Shown: positions 7,845-16,322 of the stretch, piece after piece
Numbering within the stretch: the first letter of the stretch is position 1
Layout of the letters: each line of letters begins with the position of its first letter
Source: Clostridia bacterium
GTDB lineage: Bacteria; Bacillota; DTU025
Reading direction: 5' to 3'
DNA: 57,552 nt
Assembly (NCBI GenBank): GCA_034926675.1
Contig: JAYFQW010000076.1
Span: forward strand, 1-57,552
The notes under the pieces: model-generated
The model's input: only the letters and a program-made list of their open reading frames with translations
Told to the model about the DNA's origin: nothing
Database searches by the model: none
Translations under genes and position numbers: made by a program

Positions 7845-10055
7845 TCATTGATTCTGCAAACTCGCGATCGCGCTCTCTGTGGCCACATCGTCGGACTGGA
7901 CCGTCTTGGCGAACCCGCACAGGTTATATCCCGACCAGAATGCTGCAATGAAGGAGTGAGGGTCTCTCGCGACAACGTCCTTCATCCTCGGATACTCCGC
8001 TAGGGCGATGCCAAGCCGGGTTCGAAAATCCTCTGACAGGTGAAAATCGAGCCTCCTCGAGAGCTCTTCCATCCTAGCGAGCCCTCTAGAGTACAGAACA
8101 CTGGGGGTGAGGTCAGTTCCAAAAGTCATCACTCGGTGTTTGAGGAAGTCCTTGCCCCTATCGCCAACCTTTGTCTTGATCCAGTACTGCCGCGAGAAAA
8201 GCCCCGTTAGGTATCCACATGCGAAACCCAATTCCTCGGAATCTCCGAAGTGCATGTCCGCAGGTGCGCCCGACGACATCATTCGCACGAGTTCTCTCCA
8301 ATCGCGCATGGCCTGAACGTCTCCCTCCTTCGAACCTCCAGACAGCTTCTTCTCATATTCGCCCAGGAACTCCCTGAATGCCAGGTAGAACATCACTTCA
8401 TCCTGCAGTCTGGCCCTGGCCTGTTGCTGGTTTCCGGTCGACCCACCGGCCCCATGGCGCGCCGCAGCGCTCATGCGCAGTGCGCTGTTCATAATGAACC
8501 TCGACCGGCTCAGAGGTTCTCTGTGTAGGGCTCGCGAAAGAGAACTCCAGAGATACGGGCCCCCGTAGGCCGTAGCCAACATGTACGGCAGCGAGCCATA
8601 CCGCGACAGTAGGTAACCCATCTCCTTATCGGTCGCCTCTCTGCCCTTCACCGCTGAGATCAATGGCTCGGCCATGTACGACGCCTTCCGCACTATCCGA
8701 GTGAGTTCGATCGCAGTGGACGGGATCACATCCTCTATCGTAGACCTTAGGTGAATGTCGCCCTTGGACACGCTCCCACTGAAGTAGGTTACGGTGAGAC
8801 GGAAATCATCCCTGTCGAAGCCCTCCGGCAGGTAGCATTCGAGGCCGGTGATGGCCTTCAAATGCCTTTCCTCTCTGGACTTGGCACGGTCTCTGGAGAG
8901 CAACTCGCCTACGGTGGTGACAAACATCTGCTGCTTATGGGGATCGTCGATGAACCGGTCAAGAATCGGGAGGGCAATGGCCGAGCCCAGTATGGACTCC
9001 ACATTCGCCGACTGCCGGGCAGTCTCTTTGCCTCCGGGACTTGCAGACGGCGAGAACAGCTCTTTCACGAGCCAGTTGTCTATCCTGGCAGCGAGTTTGA
9101 GAAAGACGTTGGCTCCATAAGTGAGCGCCTTATAGCAGCTGTCGCAAAGAGCAATCCCATACACCATTCGGTCGATATCGTTGCCCTTCTTCTCAGCCGC
9201 CCATACAGCGGCAAATGGAGGTTCCCATGTTGGGGACATCCATGGCCAGGCCTTGCAGTAGGACGATACAACGTGGCCGGTGCTGCCACACACCGAGCAC
9301 ACGGCGTCGACCCCGGTGAGTTCCCCGCCGGTGGCGCCCTCTTCGATCTTCGCTGCCCAGAAAGGCTCCACCACTTTGTCGAGGTCAGTCACGATGTATG
9401 CACCGGGATGGAGCATCGAGTTCCCGACTAGCGCTTTTCCAGATCCGGGGATGGGCATCCGGTCCATTCGGGAGAAAGGGCCATTGGGGGTTAACACCGC
9501 CAGTATCACCAGGCCATCAGGCGCCGTCTTGTCGTCTGTCGTTATACCAAGGGACCTAACGGCCTCTGCGAGTCTCTTTCCGATGATAGTCAGCTGGGAA
9601 TCTGTGAGCTTCAGCGTGGATGTACGCTGGGCACGAAGGGCAACGAAGTCTCCTGCCAGTTTGGCTGCGTCGTCATCAGACTGAGCCTGAGCTATGGAGC
9701 TTACGGTGTGAGAGTAGATAGGATACACCGGCACCCCGTAAGCGCCCTGGGCGAGTGTGGGGTTCCCCCCCATCGGCAGGACAAAAGGAGCCCCGACAGC
9801 CCTCGTAAGATCCGTTACGAACCTGGTCTTCTTGGAAGTCGGACTGATTGGCTGGTACTCCCCCCATTGCTGGGTGGGAAGCGCTGCCGCGCTGAACTCC
9901 CCTGGCGACGGATCTATCTCTATCGCGAATACATTGCTGAAGAAACGTGCAGCTCTGTCCTGGGCAACATCGGTGATCTGTTTGACGATCTCATCCGCGT
10001 TGCTGCCGCCAGCCACCAGAGGCCTTCCAAGCCTTATCAGGCTCTCGATTAGCAT
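7845..10055 (-). CDS. cas8b: Cascade large subunit Cas8b (Csh1/TM1802-like)
   Basis: The 736-residue large subunit recognises the PAM and recruits Cas3. A zinc-binding pair of Cys-x2-Cys motifs is visible: CSVC near residue 252 and CDSC near residue 303, as in Csh1/TM1802 proteins. Otherwise the sequence diverges strongly, as is normal for Cas8. The ATG at 10055 is preceded by GGAGGGG six bases away, a strong site. The frame begins 65 bp inside the end of cas6, an unusually long overlap for this operon. It defines the locus as subtype I-B. Confidence 0.92.
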   Translation of the reverse strand: MLIESLIRLGRPLVAGGSNADEIVKQITDVAQDRAARFFSNVFAIEIDPSPGEFSAAALPTQQWGEYQPISPTSKKTRFVTDLTRAVGAPFVLPMGGNPTLAQGAYGVPVYPIYSHTVSSIAQAQSDDDAAKLAGDFVALRAQRTSTLKLTDSQLTIIGKRLAEAVRSLGITTDDKTAPDGLVILAVLTPNGPFSRMDRMPIPGSGKALVGNSMLHPGAYIVTDLDKVVEPFWAAKIEEGATGGELTGVDAVCSVCGSTGHVVSSYCKAWPWMSPTWEPPFAAVWAAEKKGNDIDRMVYGIALCDSCYKALTYGANVFLKLAARIDNWLVKELFSPSASPGGKETARQSANVESILGSAIALPILDRFIDDPHKQQMFVTTVGELLSRDRAKSREERHLKAITGLECYLPEGFDRDDFRLTVTYFSGSVSKGDIHLRSTIEDVIPSTAIELTRIVRKASYMAEPLISAVKGREATDKEMGYLLSRYGSLPYMLATAYGGPYLWSSLSRALHREPLSRSRFIMNSALRMSAAARHGAGGSTGNQQQARARLQDEVMFYLAFREFLGEYEKKLSGGSKEGDVQAMRDWRELVRMMSSGAPADMHFGDSEELGFACGYLTGLFSRQYWIKTKVGDRGKDFLKHRVMTFGTDLTPSVLYSRGLARMEELSRRLDFHLSEDFRTRLGIALAEYPRMKDVVARDPHSFIAAFWSGYNLCGFAKTVQSDDVATESAIASLQNQ

Positions 10056-10803
10056 GGGATCCCCCCTCCGGAGCGTATTCCAAACATCCGAAACCCTGGG
10101 AATTTTTAGAACCTAGCCCTGCGTCGAGCGCCATTTGAAGCAGAACGCTGGGCCCTTGAAGGCCAAGACGCCCTGAGTAGCCCTTTATGACTGTTCCTTT
10201 ATAATCTATAATGCTCATCCTGAGCTGTTCCACAGGACGGACTGTTGCCTCGCCCGCAATCGATGTGAGACCGGCTAGCGCCTGGGCCTTTTTGATCAGA
10301 TTAGCTGACGCCAGCCTGGCGAATTCCGGTTCGCCAGGCTGATAGTAGACAGTGTATCGCGACCCGTCAGCCTTCTGCATGGTGCTGTATGACACTACCG
10401 GAGAGAGGGTGCGCACAGCGATCGATTCAGATTGGACCTTCGGTTCACTTGCCGTGACACTGACTGTGCGGACACTGGAACTGTGTAGCCGAACGCCGCC
10501 GCCCACCAGAAGGCGAGTAGCCAGGGCATCGCAGAATCCCTTTATAGGTGAAGAGATCACAAGACGAAGCCGACCAGTGAAGACTATGGCGCCTGCTTGT
10601 GGTTGCAGGCTGAACTGCCCCATTAGCCGCGAGAACGTGAACCCCTTGAAAACGCGACCGCCAGCAGAAAAGCCTACGTTGTGAAGGAATTCTGCCTGGG
10701 CCAAGTCAAGAAGAGAGTATATCGCAGACTGAACGACGTAGTTGTAATGAATAGGAAGCACAAGCTCCGCCGATTCCGGTTCAAGGTAGATCTCCAGACG
10801 CAC
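9991..10803 (-). CDS. cas6: pre-crRNA endoribonuclease Cas6
   Basis: The 270-residue RAMP protein cuts the repeat transcript to leave the ATTGAAAC handle. It begins MRLEIYLEPE and carries the C-terminal glycine-rich loop GSKNSQGFGCLEY. HYNYVVQSAIYSLL in the first 35 residues holds a His, which is a candidate catalytic residue by analogy with other Cas6 proteins. The start is GTG at 10803 with GGAG nine bases upstream. It is the first gene of the operon. The last ~22 residues overlap the start of cas8b and are not part of the fold. Confidence 0.92.
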   Translation of the reverse strand: MRLEIYLEPESAELVLPIHYNYVVQSAIYSLLDLAQAEFLHNVGFSAGGRVFKGFTFSRLMGQFSLQPQAGAIVFTGRLRLVISSPIKGFCDALATRLLVGGGVRLHSSSVRTVSVTASEPKVQSESIAVRTLSPVVSYSTMQKADGSRYTVYYQPGEPEFARLASANLIKKAQALAGLTSIAGEATVRPVEQLRMSIIDYKGTVIKGYSGRLGLQGPSVLLQMALDAGLGSKNSQGFGCLEYAPEGGSHANREPDKAWKASGGWRQQRG

Positions 10804-10827
10804 TGGTCATCACTCCGATCGGATGTG

Positions 10828-10856
10828 ACTCTATGCTTGTAATGTGTGGCAATCAA
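10828..10856 (-). promoter_or_regulatory. Candidate sigma-A promoter of the cas operon
   Basis: On the minus strand TTGATT (10851-10856) and TAGAGT (10828-10833) lie 17 bp apart, upstream of the cas6 start at 10803. Each matches the consensus at four of six positions. An alternative is a GATAAT box a little further upstream. Position relative to the first gene is the main support. Confidence 0.35.
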
Positions 10857-11280
10857 ATGGAGTATTATCACATGGGCATTGGGTTTACTTAGGCAGTCGA
10901 GTGGTCCACCTCTTGATCGACGCACCCGATAGACGCCTCTGGAATGCATCGGGAAATCCCCAAGATCATGGAGAAGGCCCGGGGCGCGCCCGTTTTCATT
11001 GGCGTTCAGCCTGCGGTCCCTAATCTGGAACTAATGGTCTTATGTGCATTATTCGCCAGTTTCCTTGGTTCATCCTCTGCATTTTCAGGATATCATCGTA
11101 GATTCGCGCTCCATCGCAATTTCCCAAGAACTGTGAACCCGGCATCCTGAGACATATCTGCCCCACCCCATGCCCCCCACACCGAGTGACAACTGAACTG
11201 CATGGTTAGTCCATCTGTACTGTTCCATGTGCTGATGGGAGGCATAACATGAACCACACTAGATGTGGAGGTGAAAACAG
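10857..11280. other. Gene-poor spacer between the cas operon and the small-peptide genes
   Basis: The two flanking units diverge here. A 68-residue frame at 10944-11150 on the plus strand has no ribosome site and a composition I do not trust. A GGAGGTG ribosome site ends this stretch, just before the ATG at 11281. Confidence 0.4.
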
Positions 11281-11406
11281 ATGGCTGATGTCAAGGCGGA
11301 GAAGTTCTGTTTCCTCTGGTGGCTCAACTGGATAATCCGCATCCTGCTTATACTTCTCACGATCGCCATACTGCTGTGGTTCATCTTCGTGATCCTAGGC
11401 ATATAG
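11281..11406 (+). CDS. 41-residue single-span membrane peptide A
   Basis: The frame starts at ATG with GGAGGTG eight bases upstream and encodes 41 residues. The protein has a short charged head (MADVKAEKF) followed by a tryptophan-rich, almost wholly hydrophobic tail (LWWLNWIIRILLILLT and onward) ending in LGI. It probably inserts as one transmembrane helix. The next gene has the same length, the same head (M-x-D-x-KA) and a similar tail, so the two look like tandem paralogues. I do not recognise the family. Toxin-like peptide, holin-like peptide or membrane-stress peptide are all possible; none is shown. Confidence 0.65.
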   Translation: MADVKAEKFCFLWWLNWIIRILLILLTIAILLWFIFVILGI

Positions 11407-11465
11407 CCTGGTCGATAGCTGATTGACTTGACCCGAATTCACATCTTCGCGGAGGTGAGCAAATA

Positions 11466-11591
11466 ATGTCGGATGCGAAGGCGGCATGTGTCTTCTTCGT
11501 TCCCTGGTGGCTCTGGTGGCTGATCGCGCTTGCTGTGATCTCGCTCATCATCCTGTTCATCCTGATCTTCTTCTTCGGCATCTGCATCTAG
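11466..11591 (+). CDS. 41-residue single-span membrane peptide B
   Basis: This second frame also encodes exactly 41 residues. It starts at ATG 11466 after GGAGGTG with a nine-base gap. The head is MSDAKAACVFF and the body is PWWLWWLIALAVISLI followed by a phenylalanine-rich end. The Trp-Trp pair aligns with that of peptide A sixty bases upstream. The strong ribosome sites on both, the equal length and the preserved head argue for real genes rather than chance frames. The function is unknown. Confidence 0.65.
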   Translation: MSDAKAACVFFVPWWLWWLIALAVISLIILFILIFFFGICI

Positions 11592-11680
11592 GGCGACGAC
11601 GTCTTGGTCCTGCTCTCAGCCCTCTTGGCCAAAGCGCCGCCGAGGCCAGCAGCACTCCACCGTGGGTCTGGATCAACAGA

Positions 11681-11702
11681 GGAGGCGGACAGTCCCGCCT
11701 CC
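11681..11702 (+). terminator. Weak hairpin downstream of the small-peptide pair
   Basis: GGAGGCGG and CCGCCTCC form an 8-bp stem with a six-base loop, followed by TTCT. The T-run is poor, so termination would be partial. Confidence 0.3.
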
Positions 11703-11862
11703 TTCTGCGTGGGCGGCGGGCGGTCCACGCCAACCCGGCCTCTGTTGCGCAGCCTCTGGATGAATGGCCTGTGCATGATGGGTTTGCCTACGGGATCTTT
11801 CCGGCGCTCGGCATCGTCTCACAATGGTGTACAGTATTCGTGAGATAGCGAGGGATGGTGGC

Positions 11863-12939
11863 ATGAGAACACGGACGGTTCAGATCATCGCAGCAGCGCT
11901 CCTGGCCTTCATGGTGTTCGGGGCCTGCAGCGGCGCCAGCGTGGCCCACGCGGCAGCGGCTGACGCATGGACAGGCATTCCCAGAGGATGGCGCCTCGCC
12001 GGGAGCATAGGAGACTCTAAGGCCTCATATGCCATTCAGGCGGATATCAGGATCATCAACTCACAGGTCATGGGAGAGTACTACTACCTCTCGTCCGGGA
12101 AGCTTCTGGAGATATACGGAGACCTCAAAGGAACCGCATTCGACGCTTCGGAGTATGAGAGATGGGATCACGTCACTGGCAAGTGGACGGGAAAGATAGA
12201 CATGGCGACGGGAAGAGTCACAGGAACCTGGACGTCGCCAGATGAATCGAGGTCCTTCAGCATCGCCCTTGAACCAGTCGCCTCATACGTATGGGATGCC
12301 CGGGTGGAGCACAGGATCGTAGATGTAGATAGCTCCCTGCCGGTATTCTCGGCGAGAACCCGGATCGCCTCATCTGCAGAGGATCTGGCGGCATCTGTAT
12401 CAGCAGCAGCCCAGAAAGCCGCTTTGGCTGATCTCCCCTTGGAGTACGCCCCCGACCCCAGCGACCCTGATAGAGGCGATCAGCGCTGGGCTGTGTCCAC
12501 ATTTGGCAAGGTCGTCTACTGGTCGGACAGTGTGATCAGCATGATGCACGAGATCTATACATTCTCCGGCGGCGCGCATGGTATGACGGCCTACGAATCG
12601 ATCAACACATGGATGCAGAACGGCACTCCCAAAAGGGTGTACCTGCAGGATGTTCTGTTGAACGGATCTGGCTATCAGAAGGCCATCGAGAAGCATATTC
12701 TTGCCGATCTCAAGGCCCAGGGCGCGGCATTCGTGGCCAGCGGAGAAGTGCAGAGCGTGCCTGAGGAGTCCCTGGAGCGGTTCGTCCTCCTCCCCAAGGG
12801 GATCGCCTTCTACTTCGGACCGTACGAAATGGGTTCTTACGCAGAAGGCGTGTATGTTTCCATCGTCCCGTGGAAGACCCTCACGCCATACCTGAATGCC
12901 AATGGGCCAGCAGCGGACCTGATGAAGGTCAAGTTCTAG
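11863..12939 (+). CDS. Exported protein with DUF4163/DUF3298-like domains
   Basis: The 358-residue product has an N-terminal export signal (RTRTVQIIAAALLAFMVFGA). It could be cut by signal peptidase I after VAHA or perhaps lipidated at the Cys in FGAC, though that lipobox is weak. The C-terminal half contains EIYTFSGGAHGMTAYESIN, the hallmark of DUF3298 proteins such as PdaC and RsiV, and VYVSIVPWKTLTPYL at the end. It acts outside the membrane; the substrate cannot be told. The ATG at 11863 sits just after GAGGGATGG; a frame extension to 11824 lacks a ribosome site. A terminator follows. Confidence 0.8.
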   Translation: MRTRTVQIIAAALLAFMVFGACSGASVAHAAAADAWTGIPRGWRLAGSIGDSKASYAIQADIRIINSQVMGEYYYLSSGKLLEIYGDLKGTAFDASEYERWDHVTGKWTGKIDMATGRVTGTWTSPDESRSFSIALEPVASYVWDARVEHRIVDVDSSLPVFSARTRIASSAEDLAASVSAAAQKAALADLPLEYAPDPSDPDRGDQRWAVSTFGKVVYWSDSVISMMHEIYTFSGGAHGMTAYESINTWMQNGTPKRVYLQDVLLNGSGYQKAIEKHILADLKAQGAAFVASGEVQSVPEESLERFVLLPKGIAFYFGPYEMGSYAEGVYVSIVPWKTLTPYLNANGPAADLMKVKF

Positions 12940-12961
12940 TCGCTGTTCCACCCAGAGGCAG

Positions 12962-12999
12962 GAGCCCTAATCCCACTGGGTTAGGGCTCTTTCGGTTTT
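12962..12999 (+). terminator. Rho-independent terminator
   Basis: The 9-bp arms GAGCCCTAA (12962-12970) and TTAGGGCTC (12981-12989) are perfectly complementary and are followed by TTTCGGTTTT. It lies 23 bp past the DUF3298 gene. Confidence 0.85.
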
Positions 13000-13183
13000 C
13001 TCGGGACGATGGGAATCGGCGCTGCCCTCCCCGCGGGCTCCCTGGGTGGAGCAATAGTCGCTCTTGCACAGTTGATGAGAGGTGTGCCAACCTGCAACGC
13101 GAATATCTAGTTGATTCGTTCAACGCCAACGAATCCGGGCGATTCCGGCAGCAGCACTTGCAGTCCTCAGACGATCTAGAGCC

Positions 13184-13387
13184 AAGTCGCCTTTTCGAGC
13201 AACGTCCGTCTTTAATGCATCGGTCACGGTGATGGAAAACGGGTTCACCGCAATGGAACTCACCTTGATGCTTGAAATAGCCGGGCTTACTGTAGAGCAT
13301 ATCTGGGGCGGCACCGCGGGTCAGTGGGGACGCAGGCCTCTTCTTATGGATGAGATGGAGCTCATGATCGTGGCCAAGCTGGGCTAG
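13184..13387 (+). pseudogene. C-terminal remnant of a SAM-dependent methyltransferase
   Basis: The last ~65 codons before the TAG at 13385 read as the end of a class I methyltransferase. FTAMELTLMLEIAGL, then VEHIWGGTAGQWGRRPL, then DEMELMIVAKLG is the usual C-terminal pattern in which the residues after the last helix form the final two strands. No catalytic core or SAM-binding motif lies upstream, and reading frames break before about 13150. An internal ATG at 13232 would give only 51 residues. I read this as a gene that has lost its front part. Confidence 0.6.
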
Positions 13388-13394
13388 GAAGGCT

Positions 13395-14387
13395 GTGTGT
13401 TCAGATGGGGTGACCATACAGGAGACTTCATGCAAGTCTGCGCTGACCCGCACTGGAATCCCAGGGGTGGAGTACGCTCTCAACCCGTACGTTGGATGTG
13501 CCCATGCATGCGTGTACTGCTACGCATCGTTCATGACCAGGTTCTCGAGCCACACTGGCGCCTGGGGGAGCTGGGTGGATGCCAAGGTGAACATCCCGGA
13601 TGTCCTCGAGAAAGAGGTCACGCGCCTGATCTCGCGGCAGAGCAAACGGAGGCCAGACGGCCAGGGAGTGCTTGTGAACATCCCCGAGGCATCGGCGCCG
13701 CCAGTCGCACCCACGATCACCATCTCTAGCGTAACCGATCCTTATCAGCCTCTCGAGGGCACTTGCCAGCTGACGCGCGCCTGTCTCGAGGCGCTGGCCA
13801 GGGCTGCCAACTGCAGTCCGGGAGCAGATCCTGGGGCAGATTCTGTGGCAGATTCTGTGGCAAATCCCCGGGCGAATCTCCGGGCGAATGCAGTTCGTCC
13901 CGTCATTCCCAGAGCATCCATACTGACCAAATCCGCTCTGGTCGTGAGGGACATCCCCATACTCAGGGATCTCCCCGGCAGTGAGGTTGGCATGACCATA
14001 ACCACTCTGGACGATTCCCTTGCTAGGCTCGTCGAACCTGGCGCATCCCCTCCGAGCTTGAGGCTTCAGGCCCTGGAGCGGCTGTCCAGTGAATCGATTC
14101 CCACCTGGGGTTTCATCAGTCCTGTTCTTCCCTACTACAGCGATTCACTGACGGCGCTGGAGGCCATGATGAAGCGCTTGTCGGAAGCGGGAGTATCCAG
14201 GATTCTGGTAGACCGGATGAACCCGTACCCTGCGGCAGTATCGGGATTCACCAGGGTAGCGCGCCCGGAAGCAATAAGGGCCCTCGCAGGCTACAGGTCC
14301 TCACCAGAAGCCTACCTGGCCCGCCTGAAAGATGCTGCTCTCACAGCCTCATCCGGACTGGACGTGGAGATCCGGGTGCTATTCTAG
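13395..14387 (+). CDS. SPL-family radical SAM protein (Rv2578c-like)
   Basis: The 330-residue protein has the radical SAM cluster motif CAHACVYC (Cys-x3-Cys-x2-Cys) near residue 35, preceded by GVEYALNPYVGC as in spore-photoproduct-lyase-like proteins. Other family marks are SSVTDPYQPLE, ILTKSALVVRDIPIL and STLD-like ITTLDDSLARLVEP. The family is often found near DNA repair genes, but its substrate is unknown. Residues ~137-165 are a low-complexity insert built from short DNA repeats (GAD, VAD, VAN, RAN units). GTG at 13395 is the frame's first start; a GTG at 13410 is an alternative. Confidence 0.85.
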   Translation: MCSDGVTIQETSCKSALTRTGIPGVEYALNPYVGCAHACVYCYASFMTRFSSHTGAWGSWVDAKVNIPDVLEKEVTRLISRQSKRRPDGQGVLVNIPEASAPPVAPTITISSVTDPYQPLEGTCQLTRACLEALARAANCSPGADPGADSVADSVANPRANLRANAVRPVIPRASILTKSALVVRDIPILRDLPGSEVGMTITTLDDSLARLVEPGASPPSLRLQALERLSSESIPTWGFISPVLPYYSDSLTALEAMMKRLSEAGVSRILVDRMNPYPAAVSGFTRVARPEAIRALAGYRSSPEAYLARLKDAALTASSGLDVEIRVLF

Positions 14388-14446
14388 CGCCTCTCTGCCT
14401 GCTGCCTGGTCGAATCCTACCCGGAGCAGACGCGCAAAGCACCGCC

Positions 14447-15010
14447 GCCGCGCCGCCTTCCTTCATGTCCAGCTACGCGCGTTCTGCCCATCGCGGGCAT
14501 TCTTGCACTGGCGATCCACTAACGGCATTCAGTCGCGCCTCGATGGCGCGCGCCCGGAGAACGGGCGGAGTTTCCCATTTTTGAGTGTGATCCGCCGGAA
14601 AATCCTCACGGATGAGTATCTCCACCCGCCATTTCACTCAAAAATGAGAATCCCGGCGCCGTCACCCGCGACTGCTCGCCCGAACGAGTACAAGCGCATA
14701 TGCGGTAGGCGGCGCCGCCGCGCCGCCCTTCCCCCGCCATTCCTTTGTGTCCAGCTACGCGCGTTCTGCCCATCGCGGGCATTCTTGCACTGGCGATCCA
14801 CTAACGGCATTCAGTCGCGCCTCGATGGCGCGCGCCCGGGGAACGGTCGGAGTTTCCCATTTTTGAGCGTAAGCCGCCGCGAAATCCTCACGGATGAGAA
14901 TCCGCACCCGCCATTTCACTCAAAAATGAGAATCCCGGCACCGTCACCCGCGACTGCTCGCCCGAACGAGTACAAGCGCATATGCGGTAGGCGGCGCCGC
15001 CGCGCCGCCT
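14447..15010. repeat. 282-bp element in tandem, two copies with an internal hairpin
   Basis: Two nearly identical copies lie head to tail (about 14447-14728 and 14729-15010), with the matching word TGTCCAGCTACGCGC at 14466 and 14748. Each copy contains an inverted repeat: CATTTTTGAGTG at 14576-14587 with CACTCAAAAATG at 14635-14646, and the same at 14858-14869 and 14917-14928 with one mismatch. Each ends in a GC-rich GGCGGCGCCGCCGCGCCGCC-like run. Because 282 is a multiple of three, long frames cross both copies, but their composition is poor in hydrophobic order and I do not regard them as genes. Confidence 0.85.
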
Positions 15011-15029
15011 TTCCTTTTTCATGCCTGCG

Positions 15030-15115
15030 TTTGATGGGTCTGCGTCGGATGAGCCTGCGTCGCATGGGTCTGCGTCGCATGGGTGTAAAGTTGCATGGGT
15101 GTAAAGTTGCATGAG
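15030..15115. repeat. Short tandem repeats (15-bp and 16-bp units)
   Basis: Three units of the type ATGGGTCTGCGTCGC (15 bp, with small changes) are followed by two units of CATGGGTGTAAAGTTG (16 bp). They adjoin the 282-bp element and end six bases before the stop of the HNH-like gene. Confidence 0.8.
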
Positions 15116-15120
15116 CATCA

Positions 15121-16035
15121 TCAGTGCTGGTTGCGCGTGTCGTCGAGGGCCTGTGGCTCAGCTGCCTTGGGCAGATGTCTCAGGTCGGCGCGTGTCACGT
15201 TCAATGCAGCAGCATCTGGTCCGTTGGAGGGTGTGACGACATGTAGTGTATCTGGGTCTATGGCAAACAGCCCTGCTTCGTATGCTCTATGATGTAGTGC
15301 GCAAAGCACAAGCCCATGCGTGGGATCGTCGTCCGCCTTGCGGCGGTTGGGCTTCAGGCTGACGACATCGAGCAGCTCTGGAACTGCGATGTTGCACACA
15401 GCGCATTTGTAGCCATAACGCCTGAACACGCCAAATCGAAACCTGGTGCTGGAGGCTCTGCGCTTGCTGGAATGCGGCAGGCAGTCGCAGGCTGGCTGAG
15501 CTGGTGGAAATAGCCGTCCAGGGTCTTGGGCGACGCAAGCCATTGGCTGTTCCACCGCGCCGAACATGACAAGGAATGCCCCGCCGGCATCGTCCCAGTC
15601 CTCCACCCAGCCTATGCGCACGTCGCGAAGGGACTTGCCCGGCCCGGCCGTCGTGACCACGAAAACGGGGAGCCTCAAGAGGCCAGCATTCTTCGTGGCG
15701 CTGATCTCCTGAAGATCTCGGCCCAGTGGACGAGACGTCCTGGCATAGTGATAGATGACTCCGTCAGCAGATAGGTAGTTGCGGTGCTCACCGGTGTGGA
15801 GCAGACCTACAGTGACACCGCGTCCGTCTGGCGACACTGAGCCTGTGATTGCCTTGTCCACCCAGATGCCCTGGCCGCCGCCGTAGACTCTTAGGTCCCT
15901 GAGCAGGCCTGGATGAACGTCGTGAGGCCCACGAGCCTCTTTCAGCTTCGCCCACATTTCCAAACGGCGTTGGTATTCCGCTGCAACTGGGCCTTCATGG
16001 ACGCACCTAATCGACTCTTCCAACTGCAACACCAC
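15121..16035 (-). CDS. YDG/SRA-like and HNH-like protein with altered HNH residues
   Basis: The 304-residue protein has an N-terminal segment of about 150 residues reminiscent of YDG/SRA modified-base readers (GGGQGIWVDKAITGSV, then TGEHRNYLSADGVIYHY, then ATKNAGLLRLPVFVVT). The C-terminal part resembles an HNH nuclease: CAVCNI, then LLDVVSLKPNRRKADDDP, then THGLVLCALHHRAYEAGLF. In the family the middle reads AHI and NGL; here the first His is a Ser and the Asn is a His, while the CxxC and final LCxxHH remain. It may be inactive or changed in mechanism. GTG start with GGAG five bases upstream. Confidence 0.75.
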   Translation of the reverse strand: MVLQLEESIRCVHEGPVAAEYQRRLEMWAKLKEARGPHDVHPGLLRDLRVYGGGQGIWVDKAITGSVSPDGRGVTVGLLHTGEHRNYLSADGVIYHYARTSRPLGRDLQEISATKNAGLLRLPVFVVTTAGPGKSLRDVRIGWVEDWDDAGGAFLVMFGAVEQPMACVAQDPGRLFPPAQPACDCLPHSSKRRASSTRFRFGVFRRYGYKCAVCNIAVPELLDVVSLKPNRRKADDDPTHGLVLCALHHRAYEAGLFAIDPDTLHVVTPSNGPDAAALNVTRADLRHLPKAAEPQALDDTRNQH

Positions 16036-16322
16036 TCAAACTCCACTGCTAGGTGGGACTATTCGTCAAAGTAGTCCACAACACCTCCGCAGTTGTGCAT
16101 TCCTATCCATTGACGAAGCCGTCGATAGGCACAATTGTCACTTCTTCGCCCAAGCGCACGCTTAACCACGCTCTCTGGACCGCATACGAATATACCCCCG
16201 TGGCCATAGGAGGAGACGGCGTGAGACTCTCGAACACATCAATTGACCCCGCTGGTCAGTGATTCGCGGTCCTGAGGGCAGCCGATGCCCTGAACGTCAT
16301 GGAAACCATCGGAGGTGTTCGA

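Noticed and set aside
10944-11150. 68-codon plus-strand frame beyond the cas operon
   Set aside because: No ribosome site and no recognisable or conserved-looking sequence.
14332-15114. 260-codon frame through both 282-bp copies
   Set aside because: It exists because the repeat length is a multiple of three; it is Arg/Pro-rich, starts within the radical SAM gene and has no ribosome site.
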